Shown piece by piece: positions 48,973-61,058 of a stretch of 64,000 bases of DNA (position 1 is its first letter; the number at the start of each line of letters is the position of its first letter). The translations under genes and the position numbers were made by a program. The notes below the pieces were generated by a model that was not told the origin of the DNA, searched no databases, and saw only the letters and a program-made list of their open reading frames with translations. The stretch is from Utricularia gibba (Eukaryota > Streptophyta > Magnoliopsida > Lamiales > Lentibulariaceae), in contig NEEC01000002.1 in the NCBI GenBank assembly GCA_002189035.1, forward strand, positions 1,674,001 through 1,738,000. The letters are read 5' to 3'.

Positions 48973-51900
48973 ATGTTTAGAAGCAAAAATGTGGCGGCCC
49001 GAGTTTTCGAGCGCCAGATTTCTACACCTGCTCCTGGAACCAGTGTAAGCTTTTTCATATGTGGGTTGTTTGTCAATTTGCTTCCACCGTAAAAACTTCG
49101 TTTCTTTATTCCACTGGGTTGTTGGTATAATCTTTGAACTGGTTCGAGCTCGTGTGTGTTGAGTGGTACAGTCATGGCCAAACAAAGGCTGTTTGTTTGG
49201 AGAATGGGAATGATGTAATTTGAACCGTTGAGGGATTCTCAACAAAGGGGTTTCATTTCAGTGGCTACTTCCGAGGAATCAGGAGGCAGAGAGCTTGCTA
49301 TTGCACTTATTCCAAGGCGATGAAGCATGCAATTCAATGGTTTCACTATGTCCTTAGAGCGTGAAATAGACGTTCTGCATCTATTGCGTCTTATGGTGAT
49401 GCGTGTTAGATATCTAAAATGGTAATTGTTTGTGAGAATGGAGTGCCCTAGTGTATTGGTTCTTTCATTTTGGCCTTGGATAGTCATCCTGAGCATCCTC
49501 TATGTGTTTTTCAACTGATTATTTCATTCTTCAATCTGGAAAATTTTCAGCAAGCTCCTCAGTAGCCTTGATTTTGTGATCTCTTGCTATTTCTTATAAG
49601 GAGTTCTATTGTTGGTTCTCAGGTCTATTGTGCCAGAAGATTTTATGAGAACATAGTTCCGAGTCATACAGTATTTGATGTTGAATGCCCGGATATTGTT
49701 TTCCGTAAGTTCAGCGATGATGGGCAGTATCTTATAACCTTTAGCAGGAATCTTAAGGACCTGATTGTTTACAGAACTACTTGGCTGTCATTTCCATGCA
49801 GAGAACATGATTGCCCTGATCATGGTCTTCCTTCTAAAGCCAATAAGTTTGAGAGTTTTTTTACACAGTCGTACAGTGTAACTCTTGCTTCCACCCATGA
49901 GTTTATACACAAAGATTTCTTCCTTTATGTCGAGAAAAACGAATTTGGTATATTTGCAACTTCAACTGCACATATTCAGGATGCACCTGCTGTGGGAGGT
50001 GCTGTTCAAGGAATCTCATCAATAGAGAAAATAACCTTTCACCTTGTAAGGTCTGTACTCCATTTCAATAGTTCTGGAAGCCTATACACTGTTTTGGTTT
50101 TCAGTAAGTTTGTGAACTCAGGTTGGAAGATGGAGTTATACTTGATGAGAAGATTTTCCACAACGATTATATCAATTTGGCGCACAGCTCGGGGGTTTTC
50201 TTGTACGATGATTTAGTGGCTATATTTTCCGTGCGCTATCAGCGAATACACATTCTTCAGATTAGGGACTCTGGGAACCTTGTTGATGTCCGCTCAATAG
50301 GGGAATACTGTCATGAAGACGATGAACTATTTCTGAACTCCAGTACACATACGGTTTGCTCTATTAACGTGAAGCAATTTCCTTTGACATTTTGGCTATA
50401 AAAAAACTGAATCGTTTATTATAGTTTAGGTTTGACATTCAATTTTCATTATTGATCTCAGTTTGTAATGCCAGAGAGAAGTCGATCACATAATGCTGGG
50501 AATGGTTTAGTTAACATCCAGCATGCTGATGAAGTATCCTTTCTGAAAGGTTTGAAGCAGCGGTTGCTCTCTTTCATATTTCGAGGGATATGGGATGAAG
50601 AAGAAGATCCAGTATTAGTATGCCTTTATTGGAAATCTTTTCTCTATGCATTCTTACTTTTTTTTTCTTCTTCAAAGTATAGCATCTTGAGCTTTGTAAG
50701 ACTCAAGGATTCTTTTGTACTGATGTTTCACTTTTTTCAAACCAGAGAATGCATTCCTTGAAGAAAAAGTTTTATTACAATTTCCAAGATTATGCAGATT
50801 TGGTGATTTGGAGGGTATGAATCTTGTTTACGTGTCTGGATACCATGTTTATTGTTTCAAAACGTTGAATGCATAGGAATCCTGTGCTTCACTTGCTTGT
50901 TCCTTACTCCATATGCATATCTTGCTAATGGTTGTCGGTTTATTGCTCAGGTGCAATTTTTAGATCGCCATCATTTGTTAATCAAGCTTGGTAGTGTTGA
51001 TGGTGCGGTAAGTGCTTTCCTTCTGGTTAGCCATATGTCTTGCTCTTAGACAACAGCCACTCCTCACATGGGCACGCTTATCCTCTTTTGCACTGATCAC
51101 CTTCCTTTTGCAAATGCTGTTTGTGATTATACTTACTGTTATTAATCCCTTTACAAGTTAGCGCGAAACACAGAGAATCATACTGCATTTTTTGCTGTAT
51201 ATGACATGGAATCAACAGAAATCTTATCATTTTATCAGGTAAACACGATACTTCTCATGTTAGCTTCTGTACCTTGATGCAAGAGCACTCCAATTTTGTT
51301 TTTGTTTCATGTTGAAGCGCAGGCAGCTGACTAACTAAACCATGAAATTTTGTAGAACTCTGCTGAGGATCTCTACACCTTGTACGAGAGATTTTTTGAC
51401 CATTTTCATTCCTCCTCGAGGTACTCTTTCCAAGTGAACTTTTTGACCACTCATTCGAACAACGTTCACGCCCAGGAACAATTACTATGCAATAAAAGCA
51501 AGGCGAACAGCTTTCCTCAGGTACACATTTCCATTCGTCCTGGCAAAGGTACAACCTCTCCATTTTTTCCATGTTTCATGATGCTCAATGAGTTTCCATG
51601 TTTGTATTGAAACCGAAGTTCGTGAAGAAGATGCTGTCATCGTTGCCTCCCAATTGCCAGTCGCGGAGTCCTTCACCATATTTTGACCACTCTCTTTTCC
51701 GCTATGATGAAAAGGTTCTTTGAATGACAAGAGTTCTCTCCTTTCAACTTCATCTAACTCAAGCTCACATTTAAATGGTTTCTTTCCAATTCAGTCACTT
51801 ACAACTTTCCGTTTTTTTGTACTGATGCTGGCAGCTGATTTCAGCCGCTGATCATCACAGACAGGCAACTGATCATCCCATCAAGTTCATTTCAAGAAGG

Positions 51901-52319
51901 CAGCCTAATATTCTGAAATTCAAGATCAAACCAGGTATAGCATTGCATATTGACCTTGTTCTTTTATGGTTTAAGAAGTTTAGTTCCACAGCACTTTTGT
52001 CAAAAAATCATATAAACTGGAACTGAAATAAATTTGTGCTTGCCTCCTGGTTATGGAACGAGTTTTTATATTTTTTTTGGTGATGCTTTTAGGTATGTTC
52101 TTGCGTAAATGTAGCTGGACAAGTTTTCCAGACAACAGATAGAAAAAAGGTGTACTTTAATGTGCGATGTATCGTGTAGGGCCTGAATCAGGGTCTGTGG
52201 ATGCCCGCCCGAAGAAAATCTTCTCTTTTCTGTTTCATCCAATTTTGCCTCTGGTGATTTCTGTACAACAAACCCAGTATTCGCAACCAGCAGTTGTGAA
52301 TATTCACTTCCGACGGTGA
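48973..52319 (+). CDS. DET1: DET1 (DE-ETIOLATED 1), light-signalling repressor
   Basis: Eleven exons, all in frame, 531 aa against about 543 in Arabidopsis: 48973-49044, 49623-50050, 50122-50353, 50462-50617, 50746-50814, 50951-51007, 51158-51238, 51356-51520, 51619-51714, 51835-51934, 52180-52319. Diagnostic blocks are the start MFRSKNVAARVFERQI, then RRFYENIVPSHTVFDVE, HSSGVFLYDDLVAIFSVRYQRIH, ELFLNSSTHT, GLKQRLLSFIFRGIWDEEEDP, SLKKKFYYNFQDYADLVIW and the terminal PAVVNIHFRR. DET1 is a nuclear WD40-like protein of the COP10-DET1-DDB1 (CDD) complex attached to CUL4, represses photomorphogenesis in darkness and binds histone H2B. No frame problem was seen. The 3' end is convergent with the CCCH gene. 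Confidence 0.96.
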
Positions 52320-52672
52320 TGATAGGTCACAGTTTTGTTATCTGCGATGGTCTTGCTGATACCCCCTTAACCAAGTTGCTCGGATCAGCCGTTACCGTGC
52401 GACGATGTGTAATTCCATCCAGATGTGTAGCAGTCTATACTTGCTGTCTGACCCCATATTTTCAAATGGGCTGTCTTGTCATGTGTAATGACCCAAGGCC
52501 ATATAATGCAAAACCCACGTCTGCAGATTTGGCATCATCAACGCAAATGTTTTCTAGTTCCTCTAGACTCTGCACATTTTTAAAGGGGTGATTTTCTGAC
52601 TGGCAAGTAAGGGCGATTCTACATCTCCATCCTATGGGTGGGGAGCCTCAAATCCAATTTTCAAGCCCCACT
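52320..52672. other. Convergent 3' flanks of DET1 and the CCCH gene
   Basis: About 350 bases between two stop codons on opposite strands. Likely both 3' UTRs; possible overlap of transcripts. No other feature. Confidence 0.5.
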
Positions 52673-54985
52673 TCAGTGAATGTAGATATCTGGTGGGGCT
52701 TCTTCTGGAACCTGAGGAAATATGAGACAAAACAACATATGAGTGATCAGCTCACAGGTAAAAAAATGACAGCCGCTTCCTGATCAGTTTCCATCCCAGG
52801 CAAAAAATGACTGCAGGCACAAGTTATGAATGTCCAAAGTTTACCTCTCCGGCTTTCCACATTTTTGTCCAAATGCCCTCATCCACATTTTTGTCCAGAC
52901 CTGATGTTATGTTACTGGATTCAAAATGATAGGAAACCAGATGAGAGTGCGTCCCCGTAGAGATGCTTTATGCGACATTGCATGACTTATAGATAATGAG
53001 AAAAGGCACTTCACTGAGTGGCATTAGAATTGGATCGAAACATGATGCAGGAAAAAGTCAAAATTGCAATGATCTTAACTTAAGTTGCAGGTTGATGCTC
53101 GGTTGACTCGGCATGTTGGGCGTGAAGCCATTCTGCATGCCGGATCCATTTCCTAATGTAGATGGGCTGCCAAAAGTTGAGAAGGCGCCTGCAAAAGCAG
53201 TTGCCTCAGCATTACCAGAACTTGGTGGTCCGAATGTGAAACTGGTCTGAACGGGTGTTTGTGGGAATTGGCTACTACCAAAGGCACCTAAAAGAGGCAG
53301 ATAGATGTCAGTCAGAATAAACATGCTAGAGCTAAAATTTGAGGTAAAAATAAACTTGATTTACCAAAAGGTGAACTGTTCGCCACCATACCATGGGATG
53401 CCTGATTATTCGAAAACTGCATTGGTTGTCCCTGATTATTCGAAGACTGAATTGGTTGTCCAAAGGTATACACAGGCGGAGGCCTGAAGATGGAGCAGAT
53501 GGTGAGTAGCAAGTTACCAGAACATGTGAGTGGAACAAAGGCATTTGGACATCATACTGCATGCCTCAAAGTTCATAAAATCTCATACCCTGTATTCAGT
53601 GACTGGCCAAACTGATTGAAACCCAATGTGGGTGTCGATGAACTACTGCTTAGGGTAGGAAAACTTCCACCAAATGATGAAACTGTGTGTGTTCTTTGTT
53701 CAAGGCTCTTAAATTCAGATAGCTTAGAGTTCACGAGACTCCTTTCCCTTTCAATCTGCATAATCAAAGAACAAACGTGTAACTTTTTGTGGATTTGTAT
53801 CACATTAACGCGTAAAATCACCTTACAATGTATTGCAAACTTCTCCCGGTCTTTGCATCATCATATGCTACGGCACGCAGCTCTTCACAGCTTATGTCTC
53901 CAGTAGTATCACAGGGGCCACTGTGCATAACAACGGAATATTATTCTTCAAGTTTCCAAGGGAGATGGAGACATAAGAGCTGCAACTTACTATCTGCAGT
54001 GGCCATAACAACTGAGAATCCATTGGGGCTTCTCATTTTTTAGATCATCCATGATCACGCGTTTACAGAGTTCAGGATCATTACACCTAAATGCAAAGGA
54101 AAGTGATATCATGCAATCCAACATGAGTGGAATACAAAAGAGCATACTCAAAAAACGTTCACTCACTTATGTTCAGCGACCTGAGGTTGATTGCCATACT
54201 GCTTAGTGGTAGAGGAGGTATTGTTACTTAATGATGCCGGGCGAATCCACTTATTCTCGAAAGGCTTATGCGAAAAAAAAAAGAAGAAAAAGAAACCAAG
54301 GCAAAACAACCGAGTTAGATACTTGGACGATTCCAAAAAGCCAGCAGCTAATTTTTAGCATTTGGAAGCAAGTGGGCGAGAAGATGACAGAAACAAGAGT
54401 ATTGTGAACCTTGAAGTTTGTTGTTTCGGATGCGTAATCAGTGCCGCCTCTGGACTGATTATTATTCTGGACACCAAATCCAAAAGGGTTTGGCGTTTGC
54501 TGTTGGTTATTTGAGCCCTGAAATGAGCTTCCATTCTGCATCCCAAATCCAAAGGGGTTATTAGGCTTTGACTGCTGTGGAGCGGCGTGAAGAAATTTGC
54601 AGCGATCGCCATACTGACAACTAAATAAGCCAAACATGGTCAAATAACATTAAAAAACACAAGTATTTTCTAAATGCACAAAGTACCCTGTAAACGTTAC
54701 AGAGAATGAAACACGAGTATTTCAGCCTCCTACAATGTTTAACTACCAACAAATAAAAAGAGAATCTTGAGAAATTAACTTGATAAATCTCCAAGGCCTC
54801 TGTCTCCCTTATCGTAAGAAACAAAACAACGTAAATTGAAGGAACCGGAATCCAACAACAGGTCATAAACAAAATGAGAATAAAAAGAAAATCCCCGAAA
54901 CACACATAACTGATCGTTTAGAGAGGGTTGGGGAAACCCACCTGCCACGCTGAAAATTTCTGCAAAGCTCTTGCCTAGGAGGCAT
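52673..54985 (-). CDS. CCCH zinc finger protein with FG repeats (CG1/NUP42-like nucleoporin)
   Basis: Ten exons (minus): 54942-54985, 54410-54620, 54167-54264, 53991-54086, 53827-53920, 53589-53755, 53365-53483, 53108-53287, 52845-52900, 52673-52711; about 367 aa. A single CCCH finger opens the protein (ELCRNFQRGSCQYGDRCKFLH). FG-type repeats follow (two NPFGFG, SSFGGSF, FNQFGQ, YTFGQ, SAFG-like, FTFG). A second Cys-rich block lies in exons 4-5 (CNDPELCKRVI...SCYGHCRYGPCD), and the end is WKAGEVPEEAPPDIYIH. This order matches plant CG1/C3H16-type proteins, relatives of Nup42/hCG1 that work in mRNA export with Gle1. The donor of exon 8 (CCGA|GTCAAC) is weak and was chosen only because it keeps the frame, so that junction may be wrong. 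Confidence 0.85.
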
Positions 54986-55821
54986 GACTGATGATTCAAT
55001 CGTTACGGACACCACCAATTCTGGAGGCCATCTTAGATTTCAGCCAAGAAATGGGTTATTCGGGAACTGCGATTTGATTTAGGGTTTAGTACCTGTATCT
55101 GATGAAAAAGAAAAACCCTGCACACAACTTTCAACCAGGTAGCTGGTGATGCAAACAAAAATCCATGATCTACTTGAACTATATATATGGGATTTGAATT
55201 GCTGTGCGCGTGACATGAGATGGGCCTCCAGACGAACTCTTTGGGTTTGGGGTTTTCCATGGGGGACTGTTCTTGTTCCTTGGAACTGGAGATGGGCCGA
55301 TAGCCCATAGAAAAATGTTGATGAAAGATTATTTTATTTTAAACAATTCAAATTACTCATATTTATAAAAGATTTATATAAATTTAATTATAAAATTTAA
55401 TATGAATTATATGATAAATATTCCTCATTTATATTTTTTAAATAATTTAGTAGTGCTTATATTTAATGTTGAATAAATTAAAAAATCATATCTGACCAAT
55501 TCTAAAAACTGAGCCAAGATGGAGCTTCTCCTTTATAATACATATCATGATTGCCCTGTATTGGTTAATGCAGCACACTGCAAAATGGAACTGAAGAATC
55601 ATTTGATGAAGTTCAAAAATGATAATGAAATACTGACTACAAACTTAAACACACAAATTCATGATATTTAACCCAAAGTTGCTACCTCCTCATAACAGGG
55701 GAGCAACACCAGGAACAAGAAGCATGAGCAGAATTCAGCTGCTGTTGTTTTGGTTCACCAGACACAAAGGTTGATGGGCGAATTCTCTGTGGGATTTGGG
55801 ATGATCTCATTGTTCTTCGCT
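54986..55821. other. CCCH gene promoter side and RBR 3' flank
   Basis: 54986-55310 is the presumed leader and promoter of the CCCH gene on the minus strand, and includes an ATTTAGGGTTTAG telo-box-like motif near 55078. 55320-55500 is AT-rich. No coding exon is supported. Confidence 0.45.
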
Positions 55822-56580
55822 CTAGCGTTTGCATGATTTACAGTAGTGATCATTCAATGGAACTCCACAGTTGTAGCAGAAGGTGTGCCCGCACCTGAGA
55901 ATCATTGGTAGCATATCACCAGAGAAGTAAGCAAACAGAGTCTTGTGGTGGGAAGAGTGTTTCCTGCTGAACTCAATTCATGAACAAACACAAGCACTGC
56001 TGAATTGGTAAAAGCCGAACCTGCATTTCATGAACAAGCAACCGTCAGACTTTTCAACATAGAACCGGCATTTAGAACATCTTCTCCATTTCTGCTGCTC
56101 TGCAAGATTCATCAGCAATATATCCTCGTTGCTTCTCTCATCCTTGTTCAGTTTCTGAAACTCTGAACACACAAGGCCTGAATGCCATGGGACTTGGCAT
56201 TGAGCACAGAAAAGCCTATTACAGTAAGGGCATTCAGATTCCAAAACAACCACATTCTCATCAACTAATATCCCTGCACAATCCTTAAAAGGGCAGTACG
56301 TTTTGCCAAGACCCAAAACAAAAGACTCACATAAAAGATCACCCCAGTTATCAAATACTTCTCTGGGCAAAATAAAACGGCATCGCTCGGGCTCTAAAGC
56401 CTCTGAGCAGCCAGGAACAGGGCATGTGATAGTTGCCACTCTGGATTCTAATCTGGAGGAAATGTATCTCACAATGCAACCGACGCAATATAAATGACTG
56501 CAACCCAGTTCTCTGAATAAATCTTCACCGGGTTTTTCATCTACGCAAATATGGCACGTAAAGATTGAATCTTTAGCCAT
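55822..56580 (-). CDS. RBR (RING-IBR-RING) E3 ubiquitin ligase, compact form
   Basis: Two exons, 56021-56580 and 55822-55894, give 210 aa. RING1 begins CHICVDEKPGEDLF and includes LGCSHLYCVGCIV and TCPVPGC. The IBR is YCPFKDCAGILV, ECPYCNRLFCAQCQVPWHSGLVC. RING2 is CSKCRFYVEKSDGCLFMKCRCGHTFCYNC, with the likely catalytic Cys in the SDGC-type position. RBR ligases pass ubiquitin through this Cys to the substrate. The protein is short: there is no N-terminal extension and only a brief tail (KSCKR). The frame is open upstream of 56580 without another ATG, so 56580 is the start. Substrate unknown. Confidence 0.9.
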
Positions 56581-57006
56581 CCCTGAGTTTGGACTCTGGA
56601 GGTTTCGCTTTCTGTAAAACCCTTTTTCGAAAGCAGTCAACTTGATGATGCACGTTTGCCTTCTAACCGGATCTCAGAGATCTTCACTATTTTCAAAACG
56701 GGAGAGCCCATATGGGAAAACAAAGGGACTCAATTCGAGTTCCCATACTCGGGGAGCGAACAAAAGTTAATCCATGGCTTCATGCCATGCTCCGGATTTT
56801 CTTTCTTTTTTTTGGGCAAGAAGAGATATGGCTAGTTTGTATTTATAAAGGAAACAATAAATTAAACTGCTTAATTTTTAAATGTTAATCCTCTAATGTA
56901 AAACAAATTAGAGAAGCAATGGCACAACTTGGTCATTGAGCGAAGATGACTGCTAAACAAAAGGGCCGAACCGAGTAAAATATTCATGCCAAAAGCAACC
57001 TTGCTT
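56581..57006. other. RBR promoter side and PFD1 3' flank
   Basis: About 430 bases between two minus-strand genes; 56820-56910 is AT-rich. No motif of note. Confidence 0.45.
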
Positions 57007-58221
57007 CTATACCGACATTGCCATAATATGACGAGCAAGTGCAGGATCTTGTTGCAGAAGCTCTCTCAGATTGCTCTCAACCTCCGCTATCTGCTTTTCC
57101 AAGTACTCCTTCGACGCCTGGTCAGACATGGAAAATGTGTTATCAAGCATGCATAGATATAGTATGTGCCAAGTTAGTATCAAATCATCAGCTTCTATTC
57201 AGCAAGCACAACCCATAGTCTCTATATTAAAAAATTTCTGCTGTTTTAAGTGCCCTGGCCTGTGGTTTTGGTGGACGCTTGGAGATGCTCTAGTGACACA
57301 AGGAAACATTACTTCACACGAAGCGATATAAATGTCCTATCTCCAAAGATCTCAATATTTTCTAACTTCCTAGGTCCGGCCACGCAATACAATCAGAACA
57401 TTCAGATAGTATGCTAGGTTATACAAGCAATTCCGGTATGCCCACACACAAAAGATTCTGGGAATCGACTGAACACCCACAAGAAGAAAGGCTCAAATAT
57501 CCACTAAAATCAAAACGACGAGGAATTTAGCCATTGCTCTATTATCACGACAAATGTCGCATTTGCAGAAGCAAGTGAGGGCAATGAAAACGAAAAAGAA
57601 AAATAGAATGACGTAAGAAAAAAAATCTCACAAGCCCAACGACAAAAATGACTAATGAGCTATATTTTCCAGCACTAATGAACACACCTGCAATGTAGAA
57701 ATAGCAGATTCGCTGTCCTTAAGCTTCTGCTCTTGTTCTTGCATCAAAACTGATTTCGGCTCCAGGACAAAACTGCCCATAAAAACCATTACGAGGGAAA
57801 CAAACTAGCTTCAACTGCAACAACCAAAATGATCTAGAAATACTCGCGAAGAGACGACTCACGTTCTGCCAATAGACTTGTAAGTATTGGTATCGTCAGA
57901 TAACTGCTTCAGCTCCTCTAATGTTAAGTAAGCCCGCTTTTTCTCCCCCTCTTTACCTCGCAGCTGATTCTGAACCTGAATCTCGGAAAAAGAACCCAAC
58001 TTCTCTTACCTATTCCAAAGTTGACAACTGACACATGAATTAAATCTCCAGGATACAAAAAATCGTCACCTGCTTCAATTTTGCGGTGGTTTCTATCATG
58101 CGACTCTGAATTTCGAAAAATGCCTGAAAAAGAACAAAGTAAGTTAGGAGGCCTTCCGAAAGGGTTCTCGTTTGAGTTCCATTTGCAAGTCTCTCACCGT
58201 CCTGCTTGCATCCTCCGCCAT
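57007..58221 (-). CDS. PFD1: Prefoldin subunit 1
   Basis: Five exons, 58198-58221, 58070-58123, 57863-57975, 57688-57772, 57007-57117, give 128 aa, the same length as the Arabidopsis protein. It starts MAEDASRTAFFEIQSRMIET and ends ELLQQDPALARHIMAMSV. Two long helices form the coiled-coil arms (IQSRMIETTAKLKQVQNQL and KEYLEKQIAEVESNLRELL), joined by the conserved hairpin region TNTYKSIGRTFVLEPKSVL. Prefoldin 1 is a beta-type subunit of the cytosolic hexameric chaperone that hands tubulin and actin to CCT. Every junction is GT-AG and in frame. Confidence 0.95.
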
Positions 58222-59949
58222 TTTTCTCCTCCCTGATTTATTGCACTGCACTGAACGTTGGCACGTCTAGGGTTCGTGCTCGCATTTTTCAATGATTTTC
58301 CGATCGCTCTCTTTCTCCTACTATTTCTTTTTTTTTTTTAAGTTTTTACAACGTAAGTGGGCCGGGCCTCAACCCTTTTGAAGAATTTGTGTTTTTCTTT
58401 TTTTCTTCAACATGTGAGATCTCTCTCATTTAAGGAAATGGGAAAAATACTTGACAAACATCTAGTACAGAATAAAGAAAAAAAGTGATCAAAATAATCA
58501 CGTAAATCTTATATAATGATTTTTTCCGAAATCATAGAATTTTATTGACAGAAATTTCAAAGGTAAGCATACTTATACTGGAATGAGGAGCATTGAATAA
58601 TTGGTGAATTTTTTAGAAGATAAACTAAAAATAATAAAAATATAAAATCATGTGTAAAATGAATAATATTGTATAAATAATATTTTCTTTTTACTTTTAA
58701 GAAAAGATAGATGTTCATTGTTGAGTAAGAGGAAACAAGGTATCCCATGAATCATATGAATAAGAACATCTTTATTGATTTACGGAAATGATAACGTGGT
58801 TTTCGTTATTGAGTTTTCATAAAGAAATTGAATTTCTTCAAAATGATTTCTACTACATGTAACTCAAAATAAAAATAATTTTTGTAAAAATAAAAATGAT
58901 TTTCGAAAATGAATGTGAACATTTTCGGAAATCAATTTAACAAAATAGGAGGCATCCCCATGCCCCATGAGAATCTGTCTCATCAGAGAGGCCGGCAGAA
59001 TACAAAACAAGACCCGGACAAAGCCGGACCACATCATGACTCACTGCGAAGAGAAGACCCCAATGATTTTTCCTAGGAGAATCTCTGCCTTCATCACGTT
59101 CAAAGAAAAGGAAAACGAAGTTGCCAAGCTAGCAATGGAGATGGAGATTCGACCTGCATCCAGGGCTGTTGAAAACGACATCATGCCCATACAATACAAG
59201 AAGGACAACCAGGAGGGCTGCTGCCCGCTCGAAATATCAATGCCCGCCCATCTTCTCTGCACTGACCATTGAGTCATATATGTATGTATGTATGTGTTCC
59301 AAGAGACAATGTATGGCTCGCCTTCATGTCTGGTGTTGTAACAGGATGTGGAAGAATAGGTGAAAAGGGGGGGAAACGGAATCCCGTGGATGGAGAAAAG
59401 ATGATGAAATCCGCACATGCCTTGACGTTTTCACGCTGGGGAATGAATCTTGGGACCCCATCAAAAGATACGCTCACCCGCCACGCCATTCAACTCCCAT
59501 TTCCATCTCTTGGTCCGAATGGCGACATATCATGTGTTCTCACAACTGATACCCAGCCACCCCCCTCTGCAAACTAAAAATTCAAAACTTTTCTTCGTTC
59601 CGAAAGAACAGATAAAATTGTTAGTAAACACCAACAATTTCACTTTTTATTAAATATGAATAATTTATATTGTAGAATTCCAATGTTTTCAGAATAATTT
59701 TGATTTGGAAATGTTGGAAAGAGGACAAATCTTTATGGAGCTACAATTTTGGAATTTTTTTAACTGGTAAAGAATAATAATTTATGAATGAGTTGTCAGA
59801 TGGGCACAATTTCCGACAGAAATCTACCTGTGTTGAGTGGATAAATGGTCTGCCTAGTCTTTTTCCAATAAATAATTTTAATGCCAAGAAACTAATTTAA
59901 ACATATATTTTATTCCCTTAAAACACAACCTTCGAACTGCTGATAGTTT

Positions 59950-60330
59950 CAGCAACTTCCACGGCTGTGTGAAAACCGGGAGCGACAGCGCACATGCAGC
60001 TTACCCTACACCAGCAGACGCGGCTCCATCCCATTGGCTGCCTCGCCGACCCAATTTATTGATCCACGTCGCCCAGGGGACACGACGGCCCGCTCGGCAG
60101 GATGCCGCTGGTCCCCGCGCGCTTTTCGTGTTGTACTGTCAGTCAGCAAGGTACAACTCGTTCCCAGTGGACCGCCTCCGCCCCCGCCCCCGCCCCCTCG
60201 CAACACAGTCGCTTCCCTACGCCACGCAAAGTCCATATTTCCGTTGTAAATGGCCGGCCTCGCCTCACGCCGTAGGGGGGAGCATTCAAACACCGTGATA
60301 ACGTCACGCAACCTCCGCTCCTACTCCCGC
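59950..60330. other. GC-rich island with a G-quadruplex-type C-run cluster
   Basis: A sharp rise in GC in an otherwise AT-rich spacer. At 60172-60198 the plus strand is a series of C5 runs separated by single G, so the minus strand has three G5 runs, a G2 run and further G: a strong quadruplex-forming pattern. Overlapping frames are open on both strands, as expected for GC-rich DNA, but none resembles a known protein. Confidence 0.45.
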
Positions 60331-61033
60331 CCGCTTCCAATAAATAGTATGTATGCACGTAGTTCATGTCATACAATTTCCAAAAATATTCCCAATTTCC
60401 CCGCCTTTAGTGTTGAAATTAATAAATTAAAAATTCGATAGATTAATAAAACGTACGAGAAATTTAACATTAGAAAAAAAATAGATCCAATATATTACTC
60501 GTTATTTACAATCTTCTATATATTTAACTATTTTGTTAAATTGTTTATTATAATATCTAGATGGTAGTTTGTATTTGATATGTTTGTTTATTACTAAGTG
60601 TTAAAGAACTATGTTTGTTTGATGCACATATTCGTGTTTTATAAAACATTTACATAATTTTTTCAATCATGTTTTTCAATACTTTCATTTCATAGTAATT
60701 TTCTTAAATTATATTTGAATTTATTCATATATATATGGAAAAAAATAAACCGGCGGTTTTTATGAAAACAAATGCAAAATAAAATAAAGGGATGGATAGT
60801 TGGGGTGGTGAAATTGAATATGGGCTAATGTTGGGCAAAGGATGAAATTTGGGTAAATTAAATAAGCACGAGGTGGACCCCGGGAGAGAGCTGTTATTCA
60901 TTTGATTGCCATTACATGGGATTTTTAATAATGACCCCACGTCATCAATGCTTATATTTTTTCTGAAAAAAGAAAGAAAAATATTAATGTTGTATTTATG
61001 CAAAAAGTATTTTTGCGAAACTGGGATTAAAAA

Positions 61034-61058
61034 ATATTATTATTATTATTATTATTAT
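61034..61058. repeat. (ATT)n microsatellite
   Basis: About eight tandem copies of the trinucleotide ATT/TAT read directly in the sequence. Confidence 0.85.

Noticed and set aside
48478-49245. 255-codon minus-strand frame antisense to the start of DET1
   Set aside because: Overlaps the DET1 leader and first exon on the other strand; His/Ser-rich translation with no domain.
55033-55308. 91-codon minus-strand frame upstream of the CCCH gene
   Set aside because: Most likely 5' leader of that gene; no motif, and the CCCH start at 54985 is well supported.
59969-60311. Overlapping frames on both strands in the GC-rich island
   Set aside because: GC-rich DNA lacks stop codons by chance; both translations are Pro/Arg- or Gly-rich without similarity to a known protein.
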